Shown in pieces: positions 24,696 through 33,334 of a stretch of 64,000 bases of DNA (position 1 is the first letter of the stretch; the number at the start of each line of letters is the position of its first letter). The position numbers and the translations under genes are program-made. Below the pieces are notes generated by a model. That model worked only from the letters and a program-made list of their open reading frames with translations. It made no database searches and was not told where the DNA came from. The stretch is from Exiguobacterium undae DSM 14481. GTDB taxonomy: Bacteria; Bacillota; Bacilli; Exiguobacteriales; Exiguobacteriaceae. The stretch spans positions 1,598,398-1,662,397 of the forward strand of contig NZ_KK211187.1 in the NCBI RefSeq assembly GCF_000620805.1, read 5' to 3'.

Positions 24696-25781
24696 ATGCC
24701 TTATTTTTTAAAACTCAGCTTATTTAGTTTTGTCCTGCTGCTTGCCGGATGCAGTCAACCGGAATCGGAACCAACGCTTCCGGTTCCAGCACCAAAAGAA
24801 TTGATCCGAAGTGAGACGTTTTCGCCGCTCGGACAAAGCAACAGTTACGATTTAACGGCTTTCTATCAGCGGTATCCTTACCTGTCCGGTCCGAGCTACA
24901 TCGATGAAACCGCCTTGTATTTTTACGCCTCAAACGAGAAAAACAACTTCATTTTCCGTTATTCCTTAACGGATCAAAAGCTGCAACAATTGTATACGAC
25001 GAAGCAATCCATTTACAAACTGGTTGGTGTCGGACGGCAGTTATTCTGGATCCGTTATCAAGATCATGCGAATGACAGCACATGGACACTCGAGACCATG
25101 GATTTAGCCACCGGTTCCATCCAACAACTGGATCAAGGAACCGAGCCGTTGCATTTTTACCCCGATTTGCAGACGGCAGCGACGCATGTCTCCTGGATCA
25201 AGCATCTGAAAAAGAACCGTCAGACACAGTCGCTCGTCCAAAAATATGATGCAGCGACCGGGTACGTCACGACACAAAAAACACTGACGTTGAAGGAAAC
25301 AGCAACCCGGACTGGAGCATATGCGCAACATCTCAGGGACGGAGACGGCGGAATTCTTCTAGATCAAACCACGTACAAAGCGGATGAGAAAACGACCGCC
25401 TACACGACACTTTCTGGAAAAACGATCAAAAAAGCCACGATGCCGCTTGATTTTGCTTATGGACGGCACTATCTCGCAACGGGTGCGGAAGGAAACGCTC
25501 TGTTCCAATCGCATGGATCGAACCGGACATCGTATTACTATACGACGCCAGAACCGTATGATCTGGTTGATGCCTTTTGTTTCCTGTCATCCGATCATGT
25601 CGTCTTCCGGGAAGAACAGCATCAACTTCTTTATGCGGACCTGATAAACGGGACGGTTGTCCCACTGACGGACAAGGAAGGCGAGTATTCGAAACCGGTT
25701 TTCACGAACGGTCGACTCGGTTACAGTATGCTTCGGGATGACGGAACATTACATTTCCACCTCATACAACTCAAAAAATAA
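24696..25781 (+). CDS. Lipoprotein with predicted beta-propeller fold (paralogue)
   Basis: The 361-residue protein has signal peptide and lipobox L-L-A-G-C. Its body is clearly homologous to the lipoprotein at 16146-17324: L-G-Q-S-N-S-Y-D-L-T-A-F-Y, then F-I-F-R-Y, L-F-W-I-R-Y-Q, L-A-T-G-S-I-Q-Q-L-D-Q-G and near the end H-V-V-F-R-E...Y-A-D-L-I-N-G-T-V. The linker after the Cys is short and Pro-rich. ACGGGAG precedes the ATG. It forms its own transcript between two terminators; the role is unknown. Confidence 0.8.
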   Translation: MPYFLKLSLFSFVLLLAGCSQPESEPTLPVPAPKELIRSETFSPLGQSNSYDLTAFYQRYPYLSGPSYIDETALYFYASNEKNNFIFRYSLTDQKLQQLYTTKQSIYKLVGVGRQLFWIRYQDHANDSTWTLETMDLATGSIQQLDQGTEPLHFYPDLQTAATHVSWIKHLKKNRQTQSLVQKYDAATGYVTTQKTLTLKETATRTGAYAQHLRDGDGGILLDQTTYKADEKTTAYTTLSGKTIKKATMPLDFAYGRHYLATGAEGNALFQSHGSNRTSYYYTTPEPYDLVDAFCFLSSDHVVFREEQHQLLYADLINGTVVPLTDKEGEYSKPVFTNGRLGYSMLRDDGTLHFHLIQLKK

Positions 25782-25791
25782 GGAAAAACAC

Positions 25792-25823
25792 AAAAACCCG
25801 TCCTGTCATGGAACGGGTTTTGT
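25792..25823. terminator. Terminator between convergent genes
   Basis: AAAACCCGTCC pairs with GGAACGGGTTTT around a six-base loop. Confidence 0.8.
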
Positions 25824-25837
25824 CGCCTTCTTTCCAT

Positions 25838-26257
25838 TCACTGTTGCTCCGCGTACGCTTTAAAACGGTCAAGAATCGCCTGCCAGCCCGCTTGTTGCAT
25901 TTCGGGCGGATTCGTCGACTCCGCTTCAAATGTTTCGACAACTTCCGTTTCATCACCATTTGCCGTAAACAGAATCGTCACGTGGCGTCCGTCGTCAATC
26001 GTGTACGCTAATTTTTCATAAAGAATCACCTCTAGGTAGACACCGGAAAAATCAAAGCCGACACTTCCATCCTTTGCCGCCATGTGACTGGAAAAACGAC
26101 CACCTGCCTGAACATCATTCGTCGCTTCTGTCGTATGCCAATCGTCCGAGGCGGCATTCCAGGCTTTGATGTGTTCCGGTTCCGTCCAATACGTCCAGAC
26201 TTCGGCGACAGGACGTTGGATTACGGTCTGGATTTGAATTTCTTGAGCATGGTTCAT
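25838..26257 (-). CDS. SRPBCC / AHSA1-type START-like protein
   Basis: The 139-residue protein has the Activator of Hsp90 ATPase homologue 1 (AHSA1) layout: V-I-Q-R-P-V-A-E-V-W-T-Y-W-T-E-P-E-H-I-K-x-W-N, a G-G-R-F strand, and a C-terminal helix G-W-Q-A-I-L-D-R-F-K-A-Y. It is a small hydrophobic-ligand-binding helix-grip domain; the ligand is unknown. GAGGAG eight bases ahead of ATG 26257 favours it over GTG 26266. It is divergent from the ArsR/MFS operon. Confidence 0.88.
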   Translation of the reverse strand: MNHAQEIQIQTVIQRPVAEVWTYWTEPEHIKAWNAASDDWHTTEATNDVQAGGRFSSHMAAKDGSVGFDFSGVYLEVILYEKLAYTIDDGRHVTILFTANGDETEVVETFEAESTNPPEMQQAGWQAILDRFKAYAEQQ

Positions 26258-26365
26258 GTGAATCACTCCTCTGTAAGTTCAGAATCTGTTCCTTGTTTAA
26301 CGTTCTGCTTTAACTGAGCAAATCCTTCTTTTAAGAAAAATGGTTTATTTTGTCAATCATTCAGG

Positions 26366-26408
26366 TATACTAACTTTACAGTTAATAAAAGTTAACCAGT
26401 TAATAAAA
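26366..26408. promoter_or_regulatory. Promoter -10 and direct repeats ahead of the ArsR-type gene
   Basis: TATACT (26366-26371) is a good -10. Just after it AGTTAATAAAA occurs at 26380-26390 and again at 26398-26408, flanking the palindrome GTTAAC. The position downstream of the -10 suits autorepression. Confidence 0.5.
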
Positions 26409-26421
26409 AGGAGTGTTAATA

Positions 26422-27036
26422 ATGGAACAGCAGGCGATTTTGATTCTCGAACAGTACGACCAACTCAAAGTCATCAGTGATCCGATGCGGACAAAAATGC
26501 TGATGCATCTGATTGAACAGCCACATACCGGTCAGCAATTGGCCCAAAAACTTGACGTCTCCCGGGCAAAGATTTTGTATCATCTGCGGGAACTCGAAAA
26601 GTATCAGTTGATTCAACTTGTCGAGGAAGAAGTCCGAGGCGGAAATGTATTGAAGTTTTATCAGGCCGTCGCCCGCGGATTCATTCCGGCTGATCATCTC
26701 CTGAACCTTGTTGAGACGAAACAAGCGACACGCCAGTCTTATGTCGAGGTGCTTGACCGGGCGAAAACACGTGTCTTGACGGCGCCTGACCGCTCGTTTG
26801 CACCGCGTTCCTCTGACGTAGAGGACTGGGAAAGCTTGTCGTTCCAACAAGAACTTCGACTTTCACCTCAGCAATTCTTGACGTTTACGAAACGGTACCG
26901 GGAACTGTTGCAGGACATCGAACAGGATCTTTCATCCGAAGCGGACAAAAAATTATATTACGTGATGGCGACGGCGTTTGAGATTGATGCACCGTTAGTT
27001 CAAGCGGACGAGGAGGGAAGACATGCAGGCGACTGA
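26422..27036 (+). CDS. ArsR-like winged-helix regulator
   Basis: The 204-residue protein has a winged helix at about 10-85: V-I-S-D-P-M-R-T-K-M-L, T-G-Q-Q-L-A-Q-K-L-D-V-S-R-A-K-I-L-Y-H-L, then a wing with G-G-N-V-L-K-F-Y. A helical C-terminal region of about 110 residues follows, as in YdfF/HTH_20-type regulators. No metal-binding CxC motif, so it is unlikely to sense arsenic. ATG 26422 follows AAAAGGAG; GTG 26413 lies within that site. It overlaps the MFS gene by 14 bases and probably represses it. Confidence 0.88.
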   Translation: MEQQAILILEQYDQLKVISDPMRTKMLMHLIEQPHTGQQLAQKLDVSRAKILYHLRELEKYQLIQLVEEEVRGGNVLKFYQAVARGFIPADHLLNLVETKQATRQSYVEVLDRAKTRVLTAPDRSFAPRSSDVEDWESLSFQQELRLSPQQFLTFTKRYRELLQDIEQDLSSEADKKLYYVMATAFEIDAPLVQADEEGRHAGD

Positions 27037-28231
27037 GCAAAAAACGCATCACCCGCTCTTGCGGAACCGTTCGTTTCGAGCGCTTTGGCTCGCCAGCACC
27101 TGTTCCTTCCTCGCCTTATCGACCTACTTATTTGCCGAGCAATGGTATATCCTCCGCGTCTTGAAACTTGATGCTTATTTAGGTCTCGTCTTGATGCTGA
27201 CATTGTTGCCGCGGATATTCTTGATGGTAATCGGCGGCGTGATTGCCGATCGATTCAAGAAATCAATCATTTTACGCTATTCCAGTCTGCTGCGATTCAC
27301 CTTTGTTCTGCTGTTGCTGTCCGTCTATCACCTCGAGCTGTTGACGATCGTTCCACTCGCTGTATTTGCTTTTACATTCGGTTGTATCGATGCGTTCTTC
27401 TCCCCTGCCAGTGCGTCCCTGTTGCCCCTTCTCGTTTCGAAAGAAGATCTGACACGGGCCAATTCAATTCTTCAAACCTCCAATCAGATGGCGTTGTTCT
27501 CCGGTCCGTTGCTCGGCGGCGTACTGCTGACCTTCTCATCGTTCCGTTTCATATTTTTGACGATTGCACTGTTTCTTTTGCTCGCTTCGATCTCTACCTT
27601 TTTCATTCGCGAACATCCCGTCGCCAATCCGACTCGGACCTCCGCTTGGCTTGAGCTCGTGCAAGGATTTCATTATGTGTTTGCCGACCCATACTTAAAA
27701 CGGATTCTCTTCCTGCTGATTATCATCAACTTCTTCTTTTTTGGTCCTTTGCTGATGGGGATTCCCCTGTTGGTCGACCGGGTTTTATTGGGTGAAGCTC
27801 TTGATCTAAGTTATCTCCAAGGTGCGTATCAGCTCGGCATGCTGCTTGGGGCTGCCTGGATCGGCTTCAATCACTCGATCAACCAGTCGTTTCGCCTGTT
27901 GCTGTCGTTGATTGGTCTGCTTGGAGTCGGTCTTGGGTTACTCGGACAAATCGGACACGTCTGGCAAGGCGTTCTGCTGCTGCTGACAATGGGAGGCATC
28001 TCCTCCATCATCAATGTTCTGATTTTGACGACGATTCAAACGACGACACGGCCACAGATGATGGGACGGGTCATGAGCCTTGTCAACGCCTCGTCAAACG
28101 GCTTGGTTCCATTGTCTTATGCGGCCTTGTCTCTTTCGCTGTCATTTGATGTCCGTCTCGAACAGATTCTGTTTTTGTGTAGTTGCGGTATCCTGATTGT
28201 AGTGTGTGTTGCCTTCGTTCGGATTCGGTGA
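27023..28231 (+). CDS. Major facilitator superfamily exporter
   Basis: The 402-residue protein has about twelve transmembrane helices and MFS motif A after helix 2 (G-G-V-I-A-D-R-F-K-K-S). An F-F-S-P-A-S-A-S-L-L-P segment and a second-half M-G-R-V-M-S-L-V-N match the MFS_3/enterobactin-exporter-like group found often behind ArsR-type regulators. It is co-transcribed with that regulator. Substrate unknown; drug or siderophore efflux is plausible. Confidence 0.9.
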   Translation: MQATEQKTHHPLLRNRSFRALWLASTCSFLALSTYLFAEQWYILRVLKLDAYLGLVLMLTLLPRIFLMVIGGVIADRFKKSIILRYSSLLRFTFVLLLLSVYHLELLTIVPLAVFAFTFGCIDAFFSPASASLLPLLVSKEDLTRANSILQTSNQMALFSGPLLGGVLLTFSSFRFIFLTIALFLLLASISTFFIREHPVANPTRTSAWLELVQGFHYVFADPYLKRILFLLIIINFFFFGPLLMGIPLLVDRVLLGEALDLSYLQGAYQLGMLLGAAWIGFNHSINQSFRLLLSLIGLLGVGLGLLGQIGHVWQGVLLLLTMGGISSIINVLILTTIQTTTRPQMMGRVMSLVNASSNGLVPLSYAALSLSLSFDVRLEQILFLCSCGILIVVCVAFVRIR

Positions 28232-28242
28232 ACGCGTCAAAA

Positions 28243-28281
28243 AAAGTCATGTCCCGCCCGTTTCGGGGGTATATGACTTTA
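28243..28281 (+). terminator. Terminator of the MFS operon
   Basis: AAAGTCAT...CCCGCCCG pairs with CGGGGG...ATGACTTT, with an internal mismatch. Confidence 0.7.
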
Positions 28282-28358
28282 ACTTGTCGAAATGAATAAA
28301 CAGGAACGAAGAATCATGAGCCATTGAAACAAAACTAATCCGTGAGGAGGATGCCTGT

Positions 28359-28817
28359 ATGAATATAAACATCCGTCAACTGTCAGCTCATGAGAATTCT
28401 CCGATGGAGCTTTTGCTATTAGCGGACCCGTCTCAGAAACTAATCGAAGAATATTTGAAAAGAGGTCGTTGTTTCGTAGCTGAAACAAGGAATCAACTGA
28501 TTGGGGTACATGTGCTTCTACCCACGAGACCGCAAACGATCGAAATCGTAAATATTGCAGTAGACGAGAAGTATCAAGGCAACGGCGTCGGAAAATATCT
28601 CTTAAAACATGCAATCCAAACCGCGCAAGCGATGGGCTACACAACCATCGAAATCGGGACAGGAAATTCAAGCATTGGCCAGTTGGCACTTTATCAAAAA
28701 TGTGGATTTCGGATTGTTGGAGTTGATCTAAATTTCTTCTTGCGGCATTACGAAAAAGACATTATGGAAAACGGTATCCGGTGCACAGATATGATTCGGT
28801 TATCTCAAGACGTATAA
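28359..28817 (+). CDS. GNAT-family N-acetyltransferase
   Basis: The 152-residue protein has the GNAT core: motif A I-A-V-D-E-K-Y-Q-G-N-G-V-G-K-Y-L-L binds acetyl-CoA. Motif B T-G-N-S-S-I-G-Q-L-A-L-Y-Q-K-C-G-F-R lies near the C-terminus. A YvbK-like assignment is possible but not certain; the acceptor substrate is unknown. GAGGAGG precedes the ATG. Base use in this gene looks somewhat more AT-rich than its neighbours. Confidence 0.92.
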   Translation: MNINIRQLSAHENSPMELLLLADPSQKLIEEYLKRGRCFVAETRNQLIGVHVLLPTRPQTIEIVNIAVDEKYQGNGVGKYLLKHAIQTAQAMGYTTIEIGTGNSSIGQLALYQKCGFRIVGVDLNFFLRHYEKDIMENGIRCTDMIRLSQDV

Positions 28818-28922
28818 GAGTCTCTCCATACTCCCCTAGAACAACTCGTCGTCTATCATGAATGGAAACACAGAAGGAGTAATTCGTGCAATGAAGTTTG
28901 TCCCAGAAAAACGATTCGAAGC

Positions 28923-28970
28923 GACAAAAAGTGGTCCTTCTTGATAAAGAGAAGAACCACCACTTTGTCT
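28923..28970. terminator. Terminator-like hairpin between convergent genes
   Basis: GACAAAAAGTGG...TTCTT pairs with AAGAA...CCACTTTGTC, an interrupted stem of about 15 pairs. Confidence 0.6.
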
Positions 28971-29006
28971 TCAGTCATGTCCGAACTTAGGGCATGACTT
29001 TTGCGT

Positions 29007-29918
29007 TTATATGACTGTCGTGAATTTTTTTGCCGTTTCATTCAGTTCATGCGCTGATTCGCTGACGGTCTCAAACCGTTGCAACGTCTCTTCCATGACG
29101 GAGACACTGGACGAGGCATCGGCATTTGCCCGCGTGATGCCCTGTTGAATCCGCTCCAGTTCCTTGTTCATCTGTTCCGTCGTGTCGCGGACGTTAATGA
29201 CGGCGAGCTCAACGAGTTTTGAGAGATTACGGACTTCCGTCGCGACAACATTAAAGCCGCTTCCGTGCTCACCGGCGCGTGCTGCTTCGATCGAGGCGTT
29301 CAGCGACAATAAGTTGGTCTGGGCGGCAATCTCTTTGATCGTCCCGGTGATTTTTGTGATTTCGGAAGACTGTTCCTGCAGATTCGTTAAGGTCCGTAAA
29401 TTTTCCTTGGCATCATCCGCCATCTTCTCGATCGTTTGTTTGAGTTGCCGGCTTTCCTGTTTGCCTTGCACGGAACGGGCATCCAGATCCGTTGCGATGT
29501 CGGCAAAAGACGTCGCATACTCCTGGATGGTTTCTTGCCGGTCCGTGATATCAGAAGCGATCTTGACGACGCCGACGACTTTGTTTGCTTCATAAATCGG
29601 CATATAGGTCGCTTCCAGCCAAATCGAGTCGCCACGGGCGTCAATCCGTTCGATTTTATCAGCCGAGCTGAAACCGGCCAGTAGTTTGCTCCATAATTTC
29701 TGATACGCCTCACTGTTTGCAAAATCCGCTCGGCAAAACAGGTGGTGGTGCATGCCAATCATCTCATCGCGTTTGTACTTCATCGTCTTCGCGAACAAGT
29801 CGTTGACATCAACGACCCGGCGTTGCGTATCAAAACGAATCATTGCGACATTGTGGGTCAGGGCTTCCAGAATATCAGCAGAAGCAAGGGTTGGGTTTGT
29901 TAGTTGAGGTGTCGTCAC
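29007..29918 (-). CDS. Soluble PAS-domain methyl-accepting chemotaxis receptor
   Basis: The 303-residue protein has no transmembrane helix. A PAS domain at about 15-135 carries [13 protein letters not shown] and [10 protein letters not shown], ending in the PAC pattern [13 protein letters not shown] short MCP signalling domain follows, with the conserved tip [20 protein letters not shown]. It stops soon after the tip, so the returning helix is short. It could sense an intracellular signal or redox state through PAS, as Aer-like receptors do, but no cofactor ligand is obvious. Confidence 0.9.
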   Translation of the reverse strand: MTTPQLTNPTLASADILEALTHNVAMIRFDTQRRVVDVNDLFAKTMKYKRDEMIGMHHHLFCRADFANSEAYQKLWSKLLAGFSSADKIERIDARGDSIWLEATYMPIYEANKVVGVVKIASDITDRQETIQEYATSFADIATDLDARSVQGKQESRQLKQTIEKMADDAKENLRTLTNLQEQSSEITKITGTIKEIAAQTNLLSLNASIEAARAGEHGSGFNVVATEVRNLSKLVELAVINVRDTTEQMNKELERIQQGITRANADASSSVSVMEETLQRFETVSESAHELNETAKKFTTVI

Positions 29919-30176
29919 GTGGTTAATCTCCTTCAGGTCATCATTTCAAATTTCATCCATTTAGTTACGAAACTATTTTATAGAAAAACGTTTTTGTTTG
30001 CCATTTATCATAACAAGTCCCATTTCCCCTTCAAATCAATCTGCTCAATTTAATAAAAACATTGACCCCTTTCTCAAAAGAGGTCTTTTTTAGGAATATC
30101 TACTCCTTTCTTTGCAACTTATTACCAATCACGAACTGCTTTCGTCAGGAAGTGGTTCTTGAAGCTCCGATGCATA
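29919..30176. other. AT-rich gap with an unassigned terminator-like hairpin
   Basis: No gene is visible. It contains the promoter region of the PAS chemotaxis gene (minus strand). At 30064-30091 GACCCCTTT pairs with AAAGAGGTC (one mismatch) and is followed by six T on the plus strand, although no plus-strand gene ends nearby. Confidence 0.5.
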
Positions 30177-30217
30177 AAAAAAGCCCTCTCCGATTCACGA
30201 AGAATCGAGGAGGACTT
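30177..30217 (-). terminator. Terminator of the VOC/MBL operon
   Basis: Minus-strand reading: CCTCCTCGATTC pairs with GAATCGGAGAGG over a short loop and is followed by T7. Confidence 0.85.
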
Positions 30218-30218
30218 A

Positions 30219-30695
30219 CTATTTCAGGGTAAAACCACGTTCATTTAAAAGAGTCTCCCATTCACTTAAGTACATATAATCCTTCGCACCGAGCGGATTA
30301 TCGAGCTTCGTGATGAACTCGAGACTGTTTCCGTCCGGATCATTAAAATGAATTTTCGCATGAGCATGCTGGGCAATCGGCATGACGAACGGTTCCGTCC
30401 CTTCAAAACCGAATGCCTTACGTGGCGTATAACCACGCTCCGTCAGCCAACGAACCGAATCTCGCAAGCCGTCGAGCGAGACTTGAAAGGCGATATGCCG
30501 GATCGACGGATGATACGGCAACCCGACTTGGTCCGCTTGCCAGAGACCAAGCCAGCTTTGCTCTTCAACAATCCAAAGAAAGGCGATTTTTTCATCCACG
30601 ATGTGATCAAGCTTCAATCCGAGTCCCCTATAAAACGCGATGGACCGCTGTAAGTCGCTGACGGGCAGATGTGCTTCATATAGGCCAAGAATCAT
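30219..30695 (-). CDS. VOC (glyoxalase/bleomycin-resistance) family protein
   Basis: The 158-residue protein has two beta-alpha-beta-beta-beta units. L-x-V-S-D-L-Q-R-S-I-A-F-Y-R-G-L-G opens the first, and H-I-A-F-Q-V opens the second. A-K-I-H-F-N-D-P-D-G-N-S-L-E-F-I supplies the usual terminal metal-ligand Glu, and His residues in E-A-H-L and H-I-A-F could be other ligands. Reaction unknown. Its start overlaps the MBL-fold gene stop by four bases. Confidence 0.9.
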   Translation of the reverse strand: MILGLYEAHLPVSDLQRSIAFYRGLGLKLDHIVDEKIAFLWIVEEQSWLGLWQADQVGLPYHPSIRHIAFQVSLDGLRDSVRWLTERGYTPRKAFGFEGTEPFVMPIAQHAHAKIHFNDPDGNSLEFITKLDNPLGAKDYMYLSEWETLLNERGFTLK

Positions 30696-31513
30696 CGCCG
30701 TTCACGTTCCTTCACGTGTCCGTTCAACGCCGCAATATAGCGGCTTGCCGAACGGGCGACGGCTGCATTCGCATCCGTAACAACGATTTTATGGAACGCG
30801 TCGTAAATCTGGTTAAAGCGGACGTCTTTTAAGGCGGACGCCATTTCAGCGACGGTCGTTGCCGGTAACGGAATCAGGTTCGGATAACTGTACATGAAGC
30901 TGACCCACGCCCGGTCGGCGACGACACGGACGATATCTCCCGTCAGTAAAATCCCGCGACCATCGTTGCCGGTCGTCCATTCGAGAACGGTCGCCCCGTC
31001 AAAATGACCGCCGATCCGGTGTAAGATGACATCCTCACTTAACGCAAGTTGGTCACCGGACCAGAAAACAATCTGTTTACTCGGTCGCGTCACCCACTCT
31101 TGATCCGCTTCGTGGATATACAGCGGGATACCAAATGTTTCCGCCCATTCGACCTGAGTCGCATAATAATGCGGATGCGATAACGCCATCGCATCGAGTT
31201 GACCTACTGCATCGATGACGGTCTGATCGAGATAGGTTACACAATCCCAAAGAACCCGTTTCGTTCCCGTGACAAGATAAGCCGTCTGTCCGATTCCGAA
31301 CTTCGGCGTCGTGACCAGACTTTGAAGTCCCGGTTGTTCTTCTGTCACCGTCGTCTGATACGTCCCGGACGAAATCATGTCCGAAAGCGTCGTCCACGAC
31401 TGACCGTTCGGATTGACGTATTGCCGCTCATCCGTACAAATCGGACAGATGTCGTCCCGCGTCATGTTTTCATCCATCTGTACTCCGCACGTCGTACAAA
31501 TCAAATACTGCAT
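30692..31513 (-). CDS. MBL-fold metallo-hydrolase with N-terminal zinc ribbon
   Basis: The 273-residue protein starts with two CxxC knuckles (C-T-T-C and C-P-I-C within 25 residues), a rubredoxin-like or zinc-ribbon head. A metallo-beta-lactamase-like domain follows with S-H-P-H-Y-Y-A-T, G-G-H-F-D-G-A-T and L-L-T-G-D-I. The first motif S-H-P-H-Y-Y-A departs from H-x-H-x-D-H: the Asp and third His are missing, so metal binding may be reduced. GGGGGGAAATTCG precedes the ATG. It is translationally coupled to the VOC gene; the role is unknown. Confidence 0.85.
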   Translation of the reverse strand: MQYLICTTCGVQMDENMTRDDICPICTDERQYVNPNGQSWTTLSDMISSGTYQTTVTEEQPGLQSLVTTPKFGIGQTAYLVTGTKRVLWDCVTYLDQTVIDAVGQLDAMALSHPHYYATQVEWAETFGIPLYIHEADQEWVTRPSKQIVFWSGDQLALSEDVILHRIGGHFDGATVLEWTTGNDGRGILLTGDIVRVVADRAWVSFMYSYPNLIPLPATTVAEMASALKDVRFNQIYDAFHKIVVTDANAAVARSASRYIAALNGHVKERERR

Positions 31514-31531
31514 CGAATTTCCCCCCTGTGT

Positions 31532-31711
31532 TTACTGTTTTCTGAGACGCATCACTGTATAATAAATCAGTGCGAAAATGACCGCTCCAATCACAAATCC
31601 GAGTAAGACACTGCCGTCAAACGTTCCTTTCACAGCGTACACAATGCTTAAGCCGATTAAGGCGCCGCATACAATCATCAAGATGCGGATCATCAGATTC
31701 GAGGTTGCCAT
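31532..31711 (-). CDS. Small two-helix membrane protein
   Basis: The 59-residue protein has helices around I-L-M-I-V-C-G-A-L-I-G and L-G-F-V-I-G-A-V-I-F-A-L and ends in a basic tail. An AAGGGGGG site immediately before ATG 31717 makes the second ATG, 31711, the better start. It is encoded 25 bases behind the PspC gene, probably in one transcript. Confidence 0.75.
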   Translation of the reverse strand: MATSNLMIRILMIVCGALIGLSIVYAVKGTFDGSVLLGFVIGAVIFALIYYTVMRLRKQ

Positions 31712-31736
31712 GTTCATCCCCCCTTTCGAATAGGTG

Positions 31737-31925
31737 CTACAATGTTCTTGGCGCATCCGCCATCGCATTTGCGAGAATCATGTAAATGATTAAATTGATC
31801 GGAAGCGGAATGACAATGAAAATCAGGCGGACGGCCAATGACGAGATACCGAAGTGTTCCGCGAGTCCGCCGCACACCCCTTGAATCGATCGGTCCGTCG
31901 CTGATCTGCGTAATGATTGTGCCAA
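31737..31925 (-). CDS. PspC-domain membrane protein
   Basis: The 62-residue protein is a bare PspC domain: R-S-x-x-D-R-x-I-Q-G-V-C-G-G-L-A-E-H-F-G-I followed by one hydrophobic helix with P-L-P-I-N-L-I-I-Y. Such proteins take part in envelope-stress responses (phage-shock type). The start codon is TTG at 31925, preceded by AGAAGGAGAG. It is the first gene of an operon with a small membrane protein. Confidence 0.92.
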   Translation of the reverse strand: MAQSLRRSATDRSIQGVCGGLAEHFGISSLAVRLIFIVIPLPINLIIYMILANAMADAPRTL

Positions 31926-32059
31926 TCGTCTCTCCTTCTTTCTCTAATCGTATGTTGGGTTAATCATCCATATGTTACAATAATTAGTATAACGCAACAG
32001 CGACTTGTTTGCAGGGGGCAACCTCGTCGAACCAGCATTCGCTAGAAAGGAACGATGAG

Positions 32060-32275
32060 ATGGATATCTGGTATTTACTCCAAGAGCGAGCCGTTCCGGT
32101 CACGATTCTCGCATTACTGATGATGGGAAGTGCGGTCGTCGTCTTTACGGTATGGAAAAGACGTCTTGCCTTGTCGATGCCGCTGCGTCTGTTTACGACC
32201 ATCGTTTGTTTAGTCTGCATTGTCGTTTCAGCCGGCTTGTTACTCTTTACGCTATTCCTTGGGTATAACTCTTGA
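32060..32275 (+). CDS. Small two-helix membrane protein
   Basis: The 71-residue protein has two helices, V-P-V-T-I-L-A-L-L-M-M-G and T-I-V-C-L-V-C-I-V-V-S-A-G, with a basic loop W-K-R-R between. AAAGGAACGATGAG before ATG 32060 decides the start. It is divergent from PspC. Function unknown. Confidence 0.72.
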   Translation: MDIWYLLQERAVPVTILALLMMGSAVVVFTVWKRRLALSMPLRLFTTIVCLVCIVVSAGLLLFTLFLGYNS

Positions 32276-32296
32276 GAAGATGCACCCTATACGATT

Positions 32297-32339
32297 AAAA
32301 AGACGTTACTTCCCCGTTCGGAAAGTAACGTCTTTTTTT
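32297..32339. terminator. Bidirectional terminator
   Basis: AAAGACGTTACTT pairs with AAGTAACGTCTTT around an 11-base loop and is followed by T on the plus strand and A-tract complement on the minus strand. Confidence 0.88.
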
Positions 32340-33216
32340 ATTCCCTTTCATCAAATGTCAGATTGACCGGTGTACGCGGTAACGACGTTTGACCCAGTTG
32401 GTTCGTTGTTGGAATACTACGCTCAACTTCATGAAAAGAAAATGAGTCCGCCCAAACTGTTCCTGCTTCCTCGAGTAAAAAACCGAAGTGAAGCGACAAG
32501 GCTTCTTCTGGAACATCCAGCACAATGGCGCAATATGTCCAGTCGGTTGAATCATGCAATGAACGGCCGGACATATTATCAAACTGTAGCGGATCACCGC
32601 TGATATCATCGACCCGAAACCATGCACCCGCCCGTCCTGCCTTCTCCGTCTTTAGAAAACCGGCGAACATCATCCGTTTCCCGCGGTAATCGACCGCCTG
32701 AATGCTTTGCATCATTGTCGCGAATTTACCTTTCGCCTTCTTTTTGGACATGTGGCTTAATTTTCCGGACTGAACTCCTTGATGTACGATATCCGAGTCC
32801 ATTTCAAACTGATATTCTTCAGTGTCGGTCCCGCTCAAGAACCATCCTGTTGGTTGATTGGTTTGCATATGCCGTCTCTCCTTATCGGTTAATGTACTCA
32901 TGATTTGGCGATAGCGCCGTGGCGGTAATCCGTATTGTCCTTTAAAGGCACGGGTAAAGGCTTCTTGCGACTGATAGCCACAATGAAGCGCAAGATCTAA
33001 AATCTCGTTGTCTGTCGTCCGCAAGATTCGTGCGCTGTCCGTCACACGTCTGATCCGAATGTACTCCCCTATCGTCTGTCCAATCCGTTTTTTAAACAGT
33101 CTTCCAAAATGAAAAGAAGAATACTGCACAGAAGCGGGCAACCGCTCCATTAAATCTTGTTTGTATAGATGTGCCTCGATGTAACGCATGGTTTCCCGCC
33201 AATCCTGTTCCTTCAT
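32338..33216 (-). CDS. AraC-family regulator with C-terminal ligand-like domain
   Basis: The 292-residue protein begins with the DNA-binding domain (residues 1-105): W-R-E-T-M-R-Y-I-E-A-H-L, then Y-S-S-F-H-F-G-R-L-F-K-K and I-R-I-R-R-V-T-D-S-A-R-I-L. G-Y-Q-S-Q-E-A-F-T-R-A-F-K forms the second helix-turn-helix. A beta-rich C-terminal domain of about 170 residues (G-K-R-M-M-F-A-G-F-L-K-T, G-A-W-F-R-V-D) may bind a carbohydrate or other ligand. HTH first is the reverse of classic AraC. GGGGGGAG before ATG 33216 decides the start; a 172-residue upstream extension is rejected. Confidence 0.88.
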   Translation of the reverse strand: MKEQDWRETMRYIEAHLYKQDLMERLPASVQYSSFHFGRLFKKRIGQTIGEYIRIRRVTDSARILRTTDNEILDLALHCGYQSQEAFTRAFKGQYGLPPRRYRQIMSTLTDKERRHMQTNQPTGWFLSGTDTEEYQFEMDSDIVHQGVQSGKLSHMSKKKAKGKFATMMQSIQAVDYRGKRMMFAGFLKTEKAGRAGAWFRVDDISGDPLQFDNMSGRSLHDSTDWTYCAIVLDVPEEALSLHFGFLLEEAGTVWADSFSFHEVERSIPTTNQLGQTSLPRTPVNLTFDERE

Positions 33217-33301
33217 GAGAACTCCCCCCCCATTTCTTGTTTCTGTATTCATTGTAATCGTGTATGCGTAATTTATTTTGATATTTTTTGCGGTCTTTTC
33301 G

Positions 33302-33332
33302 CAAAAAAGCCGACAATCCGTCGACTTTTTCC
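33302..33332 (-). terminator. Terminator of the beta-helix lipoprotein gene
   Basis: Minus-strand AAAGTCGAC pairs with GTCGGCTTT (one mismatch) and ends in T6. Confidence 0.7.
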
Positions 33333-33334
33333 GT

